Shown here one piece after another: positions 18,462-26,597 of a stretch of 64,000 bases of DNA. Position numbers and translations under genes: made by a program. The stretch is from contig NZ_JARBTK010000004.1 of NCBI RefSeq assembly GCF_029240215.1, positions 310,001 through 374,000 of the forward strand, in the 5' to 3' direction. The DNA comes from Chryseobacterium sp. (GTDB lineage Bacteria; Bacteroidota; Bacteroidia; Flavobacteriales; Weeksellaceae). The notes under the pieces are model-generated. The model was not told where the DNA came from. It searched no databases and saw nothing but the letters and a program-made list of their open reading frames with translations. Each line of letters starts with the position of its first letter. Position 1 is the first letter of the stretch.

Positions 18462-18986
18462 ATGGAAAACTCACTAAAAGTTTTAATAAACTTTGATGAA
18501 AATATTACGCGAAATCAGCTTAAGAATTACTATTTCTATTCTTGGAAGAAAAAATTGCCAACCATATTAAAATACTTTGTGTTTATTATTTTTTTTCTAA
18601 TAATTATAGATACTCTCTTTAAACCAGAAAGAAGCAGAGTGGATTTTCTACAGTTTCTTGGAATTTTCATACCTATTATCAGTATTTTATATATTGTCAT
18701 ATACTTTTTTAATAAAGCAAATTATATTTCTAAGATCAATACATATATCGAGGATTTCAAAAAATTTAACACGACAATAGAACTGTATTTTGATGAGGCA
18801 TCATTCTATATTAAAAGTGAACAGTTTGACCTCAGAAGTATCTGGAAAAATGTTTCTTATGATGTCTCGAATGAAACCATTTATATAAAGATTGAAATTG
18901 GTAACCCTTTTACCTATATTGTGGAGAAGAAAGAAACAGATCAGTATCACAATATTTTAGAGTTTTTGAAAAGAAAATCAAAATAG
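18462..18986 (+). CDS. YcxB-like two-helix membrane protein
   Basis: A 174-residue protein with two hydrophobic helices (about residues 37-55 and 65-85) after a short N-terminal cytosolic strand region. The C-terminal domain contains FDEASFYIKSEQ and SIWKNVSYDV. This layout resembles the YcxB-like fold, of unknown function. It follows ligD by 39 bases and abuts the stop of the converging SDR gene with no gap. Confidence 0.6.
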   Translation: MENSLKVLINFDENITRNQLKNYYFYSWKKKLPTILKYFVFIIFFLIIIDTLFKPERSRVDFLQFLGIFIPIISILYIVIYFFNKANYISKINTYIEDFKKFNTTIELYFDEASFYIKSEQFDLRSIWKNVSYDVSNETIYIKIEIGNPFTYIVEKKETDQYHNILEFLKRKSK

Positions 18987-19721
18987 TTACGGAAGTTTCG
19001 CCACCAGACTTTCCGGCAGAATTTTCAGAATTAAATAAATAATCTTCCATTTAAAATTCGGGACAATCTTGAAAGAATTTCCGGCATTCACAATATGTTT
19101 TGCAACATAATCAGGTTCCATAATTAAAGATTCATTCAATTGTAATCCTTCATTAATTTTTGTTCTGATATAACCGATTACTAAAGCATTAACCTTAATA
19201 TTTCGTGAAGCTAATTCCTGTCTTAAACCTGCTAAATACGTTGTAAAAGCTGCTTTTGTGCTCCCATAAACAAAGTTGCTCTTTCTACCTCGAACGCCCG
19301 AAAGTGAGGATAATCCGATGATTCTTTCTAAATTTTTATTGCTCTCATCCATTGCAATGATATTCAAAATAGAAACGGCTCCCATATAATTGGTAACCAT
19401 CATTTGTTGAGCTCCTTTGAAATCTCTCAAAGCCTTTTCATTATCAACTAAAAATCCGGCTGCGTAAACTACAATATGAGGTTTTGTTAAAAGTTCGTTA
19501 TAAAATTTCTGGTGAGAATTAAAGTCTTCTGCATCAAAACTCAAAACCATAATTTTTGATGTGTCTAAATTATTTTTCTGAATAAAAGTCTCTAGAGATT
19601 CTGTATTTCTGGAAGCTGCAATAATAGAAAATCCTTTTTCTAAATATTGCAAAATACATTGTTTCGCAACATCTGAATTGGCACCTAAAATGAGAACGGT
19701 TTTGTTTGTGTTTTGATTCAT
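18987..19721 (-). CDS. Short-chain dehydrogenase/reductase (SDR)
   Basis: An NAD(P)-dependent oxidoreductase of the classical SDR fold, substrate unknown. I chose MNQNTNKTVLILGANSD as start (244 residues) because the 15 residues of a longer version lack features. The nucleotide site is LILGANSDVAKQ, the Asp of FDAEDFNSH follows, VVYAAG sits after strand 4, and the catalytic YxxxK is YGSTK. The C-terminal end is hydrophobic (KIIYLILKILPESLV), suggesting membrane association. It converges directly on the YcxB-like gene. Confidence 0.88.
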   Translation of the reverse strand: MNQNTNKTVLILGANSDVAKQCILQYLEKGFSIIAASRNTESLETFIQKNNLDTSKIMVLSFDAEDFNSHQKFYNELLTKPHIVVYAAGFLVDNEKALRDFKGAQQMMVTNYMGAVSILNIIAMDESNKNLERIIGLSSLSGVRGRKSNFVYGSTKAAFTTYLAGLRQELASRNIKVNALVIGYIRTKINEGLQLNESLIMEPDYVAKHIVNAGNSFKIVPNFKWKIIYLILKILPESLVAKLP

Positions 19722-19845
19722 CAGGTAAAGATATTTTTTAAACACAAATTTTACAAATATTTTCACGATAACACGAATTCTTAACGATTATAACTGAATG
19801 AGATGACATCATAAAAAGCGAAATAATCCTGACTATAATTTAGTT

Positions 19846-21396
19846 TTATAAAGACACTTTCAAAATTTGTTTTTTCGTTCCTCTTCTTCCAATGAAGAAA
19901 ATAGAATCTCCTGAAAGAACGCCATTTGAAACCATAAACGGAACTTCATTGTCTTTATCATCTAAAATTTCCTGATAATCAAAATCTCCGTTTTGGTTGA
20001 CTCTGATCATGTTAAGATTTGATCTCTTGGTGCTGGTTTGCCCAAACTGGATTCTGTCGTTGCTTAGTTTTCTTACTTTTTCACCTGTATTGATGAAAAA
20101 ATAGGCATCGTTACCAACAGCAGTTGAAGTATAAGAAATATAAGATTCATCTCCGTCGGTTTTTTGTCTTTTGTTGATATTTCTTGCCCAGACAATTTCG
20201 CCATTCGGGTTGATTCTTGCACTCACGATATCGTCATAATGATAAATTGTACGTGTATAACCTCCTCCATATGGATTCGAAAAATAATTTGAAGTAATAT
20301 AAAACTCTTCTGCATTGAAAATAATATCTCCTTTTTGATCTGTAATTATTTTTCTGAATGAAATGTTTTTCAACTCTTTATCTTTGTCTTTTCCGTATTT
20401 GTCAACCATAAATTGCTCTGTAAACGGATTGTATTTTACCTTTTTGATTTCTAAAGTTGTGGGATTAAGCTCAAAATAACAAATACCTTTAAATCTGTAA
20501 TCTCTTCTGTCAGAATAAAAACCAAGGCAAACCAAACGGTCTTCATAAACAATAGTTTTTAAGGATGCCGCAAAATGTTCATCAGAGTCAAAAACTTGTG
20601 TTTTTTCGTTTTCACTCGTTATACTTGTTAATTCATATTGATATTTTCCGCCTTCTTTTTTCTTCTTTTTCTCGTCAGTATATACTTTCCCAAGAATGTA
20701 AATTGTTTTTCCGTCTTTGGAAACATCTATATTTTCATAAACGAATTTTCTGTCTTTCATTTCTCTTTTAAAAGTATGATCAATATTTTTCTGAAGCGAT
20801 TTATCAAAAATAAACATACGATGTGTTTCAGCATTTTTATCTTTAATGTCTACCGTCACCGCAAATGCTGTACGATTTTCGTTGACAATCATGCTTGCAC
20901 CCGAATCACCATCAAAAACTCCTGAATTAAAAAAAACAAATTGCTTTATTTCATCACTATTTACCCGGAATAATTCAGTTTTTTTAAAATTAAAATCGTC
21001 TACATTTGATGACATCGCAGAACAGATATAGGCTTTTTGGTCTTTTTCATATATAAAGTCGATGATATTTACCTTATCACCATCCATGATTACACCCAAA
21101 ACAGAACTCTGTCTTACCGCTTTCGAATATTTTATTTCATATTCAAATTCTTTTATCAGCTTTAGATTAGAATCATAATGTTCAAAATAGTAACCTGATC
21201 CAGATGAAAATACTCCACCCACATAAGAGCGGACAATTACTACTCCATCTTTTCCGTCATCTTCCACAAGAACGATTGATGAATGCTTGTATTCATCTTT
21301 GAAAACATCGCTTTTTTTAATTTGAAATTGAATTCCCTGCGCAAAAGAAATAATGTTTAGTAAGATAAAAGCAAAGCAGAATAGAGTTTTTTTCAT
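19846..21396 (-). CDS. Exported protein of unknown function (propeller-like repeats)
   Basis: A 516-residue protein starting with a Sec signal peptide (MKKTLFCFAFILLNIISFAQ). I preferred this Met over one 21 residues earlier because the signal then starts at the N-terminus. The rest is a series of beta-strand-rich segments of about 50-70 residues, such as VYENIDVSKDGKTIYILG and FRKIITDQKGDIIFNAEEF, suggestive of a beta-propeller. No catalytic motif or T9SS sorting domain is evident. It is monocistronic, downstream of the strong yajC terminator. Confidence 0.75.
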   Translation of the reverse strand: MKKTLFCFAFILLNIISFAQGIQFQIKKSDVFKDEYKHSSIVLVEDDGKDGVVIVRSYVGGVFSSGSGYYFEHYDSNLKLIKEFEYEIKYSKAVRQSSVLGVIMDGDKVNIIDFIYEKDQKAYICSAMSSNVDDFNFKKTELFRVNSDEIKQFVFFNSGVFDGDSGASMIVNENRTAFAVTVDIKDKNAETHRMFIFDKSLQKNIDHTFKREMKDRKFVYENIDVSKDGKTIYILGKVYTDEKKKKKEGGKYQYELTSITSENEKTQVFDSDEHFAASLKTIVYEDRLVCLGFYSDRRDYRFKGICYFELNPTTLEIKKVKYNPFTEQFMVDKYGKDKDKELKNISFRKIITDQKGDIIFNAEEFYITSNYFSNPYGGGYTRTIYHYDDIVSARINPNGEIVWARNINKRQKTDGDESYISYTSTAVGNDAYFFINTGEKVRKLSNDRIQFGQTSTKRSNLNMIRVNQNGDFDYQEILDDKDNEVPFMVSNGVLSGDSIFFIGRRGTKKQILKVSL

Positions 21397-21544
21397 GGTT
21401 TTGTTAGTTTTTTTAATTTCAGTCTGTAAAGATATTTTTTTATGTTTAAGTTCAACCATATTTTCACAGATAAAACCAATTTTATTATCATGAAATAAAG
21501 CTAAAAAAAGTTTAAAATGTCGATATTTTCAGAATGACATTATC

Positions 21545-21587
21545 AAAAAAGAATCGGCGCGGTGACCTTTGGTCACCGCGCCGATTC
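21545..21587 (-). terminator. Very strong GC-rich terminator after yajC
   Basis: A perfect 17-bp stem (GAATCGGCGCGGTGACC and its complement) with a 3-base loop, 21551-21587. On the minus strand it is followed by TTTTTTGATA. It lies just after the yajC stop and is much more GC-rich than its surroundings. Confidence 0.88.
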
Positions 21588-21611
21588 GCAATATGATTTT
21601 AAAACTGGAAA

Positions 21612-21971
21612 CTACTTCTTTTCAGTTTCTATTACTTCTTTTTTATCTGTAGTCTTTGTAGCTTTATCTCCGAAACGAGCATCTGTAAATTCTCTTGAGA
21701 TGGCAGCTTTTTCAAATTTAAGCTTTCCTGAAAGCGTTTCAATTACTACTCCATCCTCCTGGATTTGAGCAATTCTACCATGAAGACCAGAAGTAAGCAC
21801 TACTCTGCTTCCCACTTTAAGCTCTTCCTGAAATTTTTTCTCCTGCTTCTGTTTTCTCATCTGAGGTCTGATCATCAGGAAATAAAACCCGACAAACATC
21901 ACACCCATCATGATAAGCATCATTGGAGAAGATCCTCCAGCTGGTGCGGCTTGTAAAAATACTGTTAACAT
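21612..21971 (-). CDS. yajC: Preprotein translocase subunit YajC
   Basis: Small accessory membrane protein of the SecDF-YajC complex. With the start at MLTVFLQ (119 residues) the gene begins 1 base after the DUF1573 stop; a start 8 residues earlier would overlap that gene. It has a single membrane helix (about residues 15-35, ending FYFLMIRPQMRKQKQ) and a small beta domain with VGSRVVLTSGLHGRIAQI. The C-terminal tail is Lys/Glu-rich. It is the last gene of nusB-DUF1573-yajC. Confidence 0.94.
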   Translation of the reverse strand: MLTVFLQAAPAGGSSPMMLIMMGVMFVGFYFLMIRPQMRKQKQEKKFQEELKVGSRVVLTSGLHGRIAQIQEDGVVIETLSGKLKFEKAAISREFTDARFGDKATKTTDKKEVIETEKK

Positions 21972-21972
21972 A

Positions 21973-22479
21973 TTATTTAGGTTGAATGTTCGCATTGAAC
22001 GTTAACTTAATAGGAGATTTTTCAACATTTGCATAAACATCTGCAAATTTCTGAACGGCTCCGTCAAAACTTGATGAATCAAAGCTCAAAGTAATTTTTC
22101 CTTTTTTACCCGGCAAAATTGGGTCTTTTGTAAATTCCGGAGCAGTACATCCGCATCCTGGCTTCACTTCAGAAATTACTAAAGGATTTTTCCCTGTGTT
22201 GGTTACTTCATATACGTGATTTACTTTATCACCTTTTTTGATCGTGCCAAAATCAAAATTACTTTCTGACAAAGCAACTGTTGTTAGTGGCTGATTAGAA
22301 GCTACAGGTGTAGCAGTTTCTCCTGCAACAGAAGTATGTGTCTTGTGAGGTAAAGAATCACCCGACAATGTATTTGCTATTGTTTCTGAGTTTTGAAGTT
22401 CTTTGTTTTCTTCTTTTTTACAAGAAACCAAACCAAAGCCTATGATAGACAAAGCGATAATTGATAACGACTTTTTCAT
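21973..22479 (-). CDS. DUF1573 lipoprotein
   Basis: A 168-residue protein with a lipoprotein signal (SIIGFGLVSC, Cys about residue 20). The DUF1573 domain has an Ig-like fold and covers about residues 70-165, with FDFGTIKKGDKVNHVYEVTN and PGCGCTAPEFTK, a typical Cys-Gly-Cys motif of this family. The function is unknown. It is translationally close to nusB (11 bases) and yajC (1 base). This operon order is a common Bacteroidota arrangement. Confidence 0.9.
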   Translation of the reverse strand: MKKSLSIIALSIIGFGLVSCKKEENKELQNSETIANTLSGDSLPHKTHTSVAGETATPVASNQPLTTVALSESNFDFGTIKKGDKVNHVYEVTNTGKNPLVISEVKPGCGCTAPEFTKDPILPGKKGKITLSFDSSSFDGAVQKFADVYANVEKSPIKLTFNANIQPK

Positions 22480-22490
22480 TTTTATTTTGT

Positions 22491-23396
22491 TTATATTCTG
22501 TTTAAATCTTTACAATATTTATCTAAAATCCCGTTAATGAATATATTTGAACGATCTGTAGCAAATACTTTTGCAATCTCAATATATTCATTGATAATGA
22601 CTCTTGAAGGTGTAAAAGGAAAATTATCTAGTTCAGAAATAGCTGTTGTCAGGATGACTTTATCCATCAATGCCACTCTTTCCAAATCCCAGTTTTCTAA
22701 TCTCTCAGAAAGCTTTTTCTCATTTACTTCCCAATTATTTAACGTATCCCTCAACAGTTTGCCGGCAAAGCTTTTATCTTCTTCATCTTTAATCATTTTA
22801 ATTAAAGTTCGGCTTTCTTCATTTTCTTTGATGAAACCAATAGTTTTCTGAACCATCGAGTTTGCAATGTGAATATCATCTGCCCAAGTCAACTCTCTGT
22901 CGCTTACATAATCATGAAAGTCTTCATTCTCTGCAACATATCTCAAAAATAATTTCCCAATAAATTTCTGATCATCATCAAAAGAATATCCATCTTCTTT
23001 CATAAAATCCTGATAACGTTTCCCTGAAGTCATTCTTTGGAATGTTCTTACCAAGAAATCATCATGCAAATCCCATTTCAAATCAGCATGCTGCCCGGAG
23101 AAGAAAAGTCTTTCAGGGTTTTCTTCTAATTTTATTAATACTTGATTATTAATAAATTTTTGATTGGGGTTGATTTCAGAATCAGTTTTAATGTATTTAT
23201 TCTTACCAATTTCCATCTGGTTTTCTGCTAAATTTTTCAGCGATACCAAAAAGTTGATTTCAAGAATATAGAGATTATAGATTTTCTCTATTCCATAGAA
23301 CATGTTTTTCTCTAAAACATCAAATTTTATTGGATTTTGGTAGTAAGAATACACACTTTCTACTACTTTTTCACGGATTTGTCTTCTTCCTAACAT
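22491..23396 (-). CDS. nusB: Transcription antitermination factor NusB
   Basis: NusB joins NusE/S10 on boxA RNA to keep rRNA transcription processive. The 301 residues are the long Bacteroidota form. An N-terminal extension starts MLGRRQIREKVVESVYSYY; the conserved NusB core is in the last 140 residues, with DKVILTTAISELDNFPFTPSRVIINEYIEI (core about 243-270) and FINGILDKY. It is the first gene of the operon with DUF1573 and yajC. Confidence 0.95.
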   Translation of the reverse strand: MLGRRQIREKVVESVYSYYQNPIKFDVLEKNMFYGIEKIYNLYILEINFLVSLKNLAENQMEIGKNKYIKTDSEINPNQKFINNQVLIKLEENPERLFFSGQHADLKWDLHDDFLVRTFQRMTSGKRYQDFMKEDGYSFDDDQKFIGKLFLRYVAENEDFHDYVSDRELTWADDIHIANSMVQKTIGFIKENEESRTLIKMIKDEEDKSFAGKLLRDTLNNWEVNEKKLSERLENWDLERVALMDKVILTTAISELDNFPFTPSRVIINEYIEIAKVFATDRSNIFINGILDKYCKDLNRI

Positions 23397-23417
23397 TCAA
23401 AGAGCTTTTTATGGGTG

Positions 23418-23425
23418 CAAAGATA
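23418..23425 (-). promoter_or_regulatory. Putative -7 box of the nusB operon
   Basis: On the minus strand this is TATCTTTG, fitting TAnnTTTG, 22 bases before the nusB ATG. Confidence 0.55.
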
Positions 23426-23461
23426 CAAAATTTAAAATTTATGAAATTCCTAGTCTGACTC

Positions 23462-23477
23462 TATTTTTGTAAATTTG
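23462..23477 (+). promoter_or_regulatory. Putative -7 boxes of the ABC exporter gene
   Basis: Two adjacent matches, TATTTTTG (23462-23469) and TAAATTTG (23470-23477). The second covers a TTG that could be misread as an earlier start, so the ATG at 23487 is preferred. Confidence 0.5.
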
Positions 23478-23486
23478 CAAAAGTTT

Positions 23487-25148
23487 ATGAAAGCTTTAAA
23501 AACTCTGAACCCTTACTTTTGGAAGCACAAAATATTATTGTTTTGGGGGTTACTCTTCATCATTGCCAGCAATTTTTTCAATATATATAAAGTACAGTTT
23601 GTAGGAAAATCTGTAGATGAACTTACAAAAACAGGAAGTCTAGGCTTCAACAAACAAGTGCTTATTTATGTAGCTATTATTGTAGGCTGCTCGCTTCTTA
23701 CAGGATTTTTCACCTTTATGATGAGACAAACCATTATTGTGGCATCAAGAAGGATAGAATATGAACTTAAAAATAAAATCTACAGACATTACCAGGATTT
23801 ATCTTTAACAGATTATAAAACGACTACAACGGGAGATTTAATGAATCGTCTGAGTGAGGACGTTGTAGCAGTAAGAATGTATCTTGGTCCCGGTGTGATG
23901 TATGTGGTGAACTTATTAGTTTTATTGACAATCACCTGTATTTATATGTTGAAAACAGATGTATCGATGACTGTCTGGACTTTATTTCCATTACCTATTC
24001 TTTCGTACATCATTTTCAAAGTCAGTTCGATCATCAATAAAAAGTCAAAAATCATGCAGAAAAGTCAGTCTGCAATTTCCACTTTTGTACAGGACAGCTT
24101 TTCCGGAATTCGTGTCGTTAAATTTTTTGCTAAAGAAAATTATATTAAAAAAAACTATGGCGCAAAGGTCACAGATTATCAGGACAAAGCTTTAGACTTG
24201 GCAAAAACTGAAGCCTATTTTTTTACTATTATTTTATTTGTAATCGGATTATTGAATGTTGCCATTATTTTAATCGGCGGACAAAAATATATTGCAGGAG
24301 AATTAACGGTAGGCAAAATTGCAGATTTCTTTATGTATATTAATATTCTGATCTGGCCTTTTTCTATGGTTGGTTGGGTAACTTCGGTTAATCAGAGGGC
24401 GGAAGCTTCTATGCAGAGAATCAATGAATTCATGGATAAAAAATCTGAAGTGGTTAACAAAAACTTTGAAAATTATCCGATCAAAGGAGATATCGAATTT
24501 AGAAATGTATCGTATGTTTACCCTAATACAGGAATTAAGGCTTTAGAAAATTTAAGTTTTAAAATTGATGCAGGACAATCTTTAGCCATAATGGGTAAAA
24601 CCGGAAGCGGAAAATCGACCATAGCCCTACTTTTATGCAGATTGATTGATCCGACAGAAGGAGAAATTTTAATTGATGGGAAAAATCTGAAAGATCATAA
24701 TCTCGATAATTACAGAAATTTTATCGGTTATATTCCACAGGAAAGTTACCTGTTTTCAGATTCTATTGAGCATAATATTGGCTTTTCAATCGACAATCCT
24801 TCCCACGAAAAAGTGGTAGAATATTCTAAAATAGCAGACGTTCACAAAAACATTGTAGAATTCAAAGAAGGCTATAAAACAATGGTCGGAGAACGTGGAG
24901 TAATGCTTTCAGGAGGACAGAAACAGCGAATTTGTATTGCAAGAGCATTAATAAAAGATCCTAATATTATCATTTTTGACGATTCTCTATCAGCTTTAGA
25001 TACGGAAACCGAACAGAATATTCTGAAAAATATAGATACAAAAATTCATAACGCAACTTCCATAATTATCACTCATAGAGAGTCTAGTGCTCAACGTGCA
25101 GATAAAATCATTAATCTTACTGAAATTACCAATTTTATACCCGCTTAG
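23487..25148 (+). CDS. ABC exporter, fused permease and ATPase
   Basis: A half-transporter of 553 residues. The N-terminal six-helix ABC type I exporter domain (about residues 1-290) is followed by an ATPase domain. Walker A is GKTGSGKST (about 374), the signature is LSGGQKQR (about 475), and Walker B is IIIFDDSLSALD (about 497). The catalytic Glu after Walker B is Asp here, as in degenerate sites of heterodimeric exporters, so a partner encoded elsewhere is likely. The substrate is unknown. It is divergent from nusB. Confidence 0.93.
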   Translation: MKALKTLNPYFWKHKILLFWGLLFIIASNFFNIYKVQFVGKSVDELTKTGSLGFNKQVLIYVAIIVGCSLLTGFFTFMMRQTIIVASRRIEYELKNKIYRHYQDLSLTDYKTTTTGDLMNRLSEDVVAVRMYLGPGVMYVVNLLVLLTITCIYMLKTDVSMTVWTLFPLPILSYIIFKVSSIINKKSKIMQKSQSAISTFVQDSFSGIRVVKFFAKENYIKKNYGAKVTDYQDKALDLAKTEAYFFTIILFVIGLLNVAIILIGGQKYIAGELTVGKIADFFMYINILIWPFSMVGWVTSVNQRAEASMQRINEFMDKKSEVVNKNFENYPIKGDIEFRNVSYVYPNTGIKALENLSFKIDAGQSLAIMGKTGSGKSTIALLLCRLIDPTEGEILIDGKNLKDHNLDNYRNFIGYIPQESYLFSDSIEHNIGFSIDNPSHEKVVEYSKIADVHKNIVEFKEGYKTMVGERGVMLSGGQKQRICIARALIKDPNIIIFDDSLSALDTETEQNILKNIDTKIHNATSIIITHRESSAQRADKIINLTEITNFIPA

Positions 25149-25188
25149 CTGTTTCTTTCGTAATTGTTAAATAAATCATAAAAAAAAT

Positions 25189-25218
25189 TTTGTGATTAAA
25201 AGAAATATTTTATATTTG
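25189..25218 (+). promoter_or_regulatory. Putative promoter of the DUF3276 gene
   Basis: TTTG (25189-25192), 18 bases, then TATATTTG (25211-25218), 29 bases before the ATG: a near-ideal Bacteroidota promoter. Confidence 0.65.
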
Positions 25219-25247
25219 TTCTTAACAAGATTAAAAAATATCTAATA

Positions 25248-25583
25248 ATGAGTGAATACAAGGAACGCCATGAGAATGAAATTTTCACGAAGGTGTTAAA
25301 AGCAGGAAGAAGAACGTATTTCTTTGATGTGCGCGAGACGAAAGCAGGAGATTATTATCTTACAATTACCGAAAGCAAAAAGAATTTCGGGGAGAATGGG
25401 GAGGCTACATTCGAAAAGCATAAAATTTACCTTTATAAAGAAGATTTTAAAAGCTTTCAGGAAATGTTTAATGAATCTACAGATTTTATCATTAATGAAA
25501 AAGGTGAAGATGTAATATCTGAAAAACATGATAAAGATTTCAAAAGCAGAACTTACACTATTGATTCTGACGACGAAGTTTAA
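25248..25583 (+). CDS. DUF3276 PUR-like nucleic-acid-binding protein
   Basis: A 111-residue protein with the single PUR-repeat-like fold of the DUF3276 family, which is common in Bacteroidota and can bind single-stranded nucleic acid. Conserved features are FTKVLKAGRRTYFFDVRETKAGDYYL (core about residues 12-31), ITESKK and KIYLYKEDFKSF. The C-terminus is acidic (SDDEV). It is monocistronic with its own promoter and terminator. A role in RNA or DNA binding is inferred from the family. Confidence 0.9.
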   Translation: MSEYKERHENEIFTKVLKAGRRTYFFDVRETKAGDYYLTITESKKNFGENGEATFEKHKIYLYKEDFKSFQEMFNESTDFIINEKGEDVISEKHDKDFKSRTYTIDSDDEV

Positions 25584-25616
25584 ATCAAAAAAACTAACCT
25601 ATTATATAAAAAAATC

Positions 25617-25640
25617 AAGCATCTTTTCAGATGCTTTTTT
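25617..25640 (+). terminator. DUF3276 gene terminator
   Basis: AAGCATCT, TTTC loop, AGATGCTT and a T run on the plus strand. Confidence 0.8.
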
Positions 25641-25645
25641 AGAAT

Positions 25646-25680
25646 AAAAAAACACATTTTCAAAAGAAAATGTGTTTTTT
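25646..25680 (-). terminator. tRNA-His terminator
   Basis: AAAACACATTTTC, AAAA, GAAAATGTGTTTT: a 13-bp stem with T/A runs on both sides. It directly follows the tRNA 3' end on the minus strand. Confidence 0.75.
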
Positions 25681-25681
25681 A

Positions 25682-25759
25682 TGGGGTGAATGAGGGGTCT
25701 CGAACCCCCGACCTCCGGAACCACAATCCGGCGCTCTAACCAACTGAGCTACAATCACC
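25682..25759 (-). tRNA. tRNA-His (GTG anticodon)
   Basis: A cloverleaf of 78 bases including the extra 5' G(-1) and encoded CCA. The anticodon stem is CCGGA/TCCGG with loop TTGTGGT, giving GTG. The T arm is GGGGG-TTCGAGA-CCCCT. G(-1) faces discriminator C73, as expected for histidine. The acceptor stem has one U-U mismatch at the fifth pair (GTGATTG with CATTCAC). It has its own promoter box and terminator. Confidence 0.95.
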
Positions 25760-25772
25760 GTTTTTGGTGGTG

Positions 25773-25802
25773 CAAATATAGGATATATTTTTTAATTACA
25801 AA
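25773..25802 (-). promoter_or_regulatory. Putative promoter of tRNA-His
   Basis: On the minus strand TTTG (25799-25802), 18 bases, TATATTTG (25773-25780). The transcript would begin a few bases before the tRNA. The -33 element lies inside the last codons of bshB1. Confidence 0.6.
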
Positions 25803-26515
25803 ACAATTCCGTCAAAATTTTTCATTGCAATCAGCTTCTCAGTCGTAAATCCCTCAGCATAAATGACTCCTGATAACCTACCTAAATCCTGAGCACGATA
25901 AGTCAGGCTTTCATAAAAGTCTTTTGAAGTGATTGGAGTTTCCGGCTCTGTAGATTTCGGATCGTAAAATTGTGTTTTAAAAGCCATACAAGCTTCCAAT
26001 TTCTTATTAAGATGTTCTGATATATCAATTACAAATTCCGGCTTAATATCTTTCCACTGTATATAATGGAAAATTTGCTTTGGTCTCCACACTTCCTGAT
26101 TTTCTCCATCAACAATTGTTTCTATCTTTCTTAAACCAGCTAAAAAGCACGCATCTGAAACTAATTTCGCTGCTTTTGCGTGATCCGGATGCCTGTCATC
26201 AATTGCATTCGCTAACACGATTTCCGGACGGTATTTACGGATCATTTTTACTATTTCCAATTGATACGCTTCAGAATTAACAAGAAAACCATCTTTCATT
26301 CCCAAATTTTCTCTGGCAGAAACTCCTAAAATCTTTGCAGATTCGGTTGCCTCTTTATGTCTTATCTCATCAGTTCCGCGAGTTCCAAGTTCACCTCTAG
26401 TAAGATCAATAATTACACAGGTTTTACCCTCTGAAATTAATTTGGCAATTGTTCCGCCACAACCTAATTCAACATCATCCGGATGTGCACCAAAAGCAAG
26501 TATGTCTGTTTTCAT
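25796..26515 (-). CDS. bshB1: Bacillithiol biosynthesis deacetylase BshB1
   Basis: A zinc-dependent deacetylase that converts GlcNAc-malate to GlcN-malate, the second step of bacillithiol synthesis. The 239 residues fit the BshB/PIG-L family. The zinc and catalytic motif GAHPDDVELGCGG (about residues 9-21) and the second motif DDRHPDHAKA (about 107-116) are intact. The LTRGELGTRGT stretch is typical. It is upstream of tRNA-His on the same strand. BshA and BshC are not in the window. Confidence 0.96.
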   Translation of the reverse strand: MKTDILAFGAHPDDVELGCGGTIAKLISEGKTCVIIDLTRGELGTRGTDEIRHKEATESAKILGVSARENLGMKDGFLVNSEAYQLEIVKMIRKYRPEIVLANAIDDRHPDHAKAAKLVSDACFLAGLRKIETIVDGENQEVWRPKQIFHYIQWKDIKPEFVIDISEHLNKKLEACMAFKTQFYDPKSTEPETPITSKDFYESLTYRAQDLGRLSGVIYAEGFTTEKLIAMKNFDGIVL

Positions 26516-26520
26516 AGTTT

Positions 26521-26553
26521 CAAATATAAGATTTAAAATAAAAACTTCCCAAA
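26521..26553 (-). promoter_or_regulatory. Putative promoter of bshB1
   Basis: On the minus strand TTTG (26550-26553), 21 bases, TATATTTG (26521-26528), just before the bshB1 start. The -33 element falls in the loop of the preceding terminator. Confidence 0.55.
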
Positions 26554-26573
26554 CATTGAGAATGGGAAGTTTT
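26541..26573 (-). terminator. Terminator after the TPR gene
   Basis: AAAACTTCCC and GGGAAGTTTT, a 10-bp perfect stem with a 13-base loop, followed by T on the minus strand. Confidence 0.75.
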
Positions 26574-26597
26574 AATATGTATAATTTAAAAATTAAA

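Noticed and set aside
21551..21587. Perfect palindrome considered as a CRISPR repeat or mobile-element end
   Set aside because: There is a single copy in the window, no spacers and a T run on the yajC side, so a terminator explains it.
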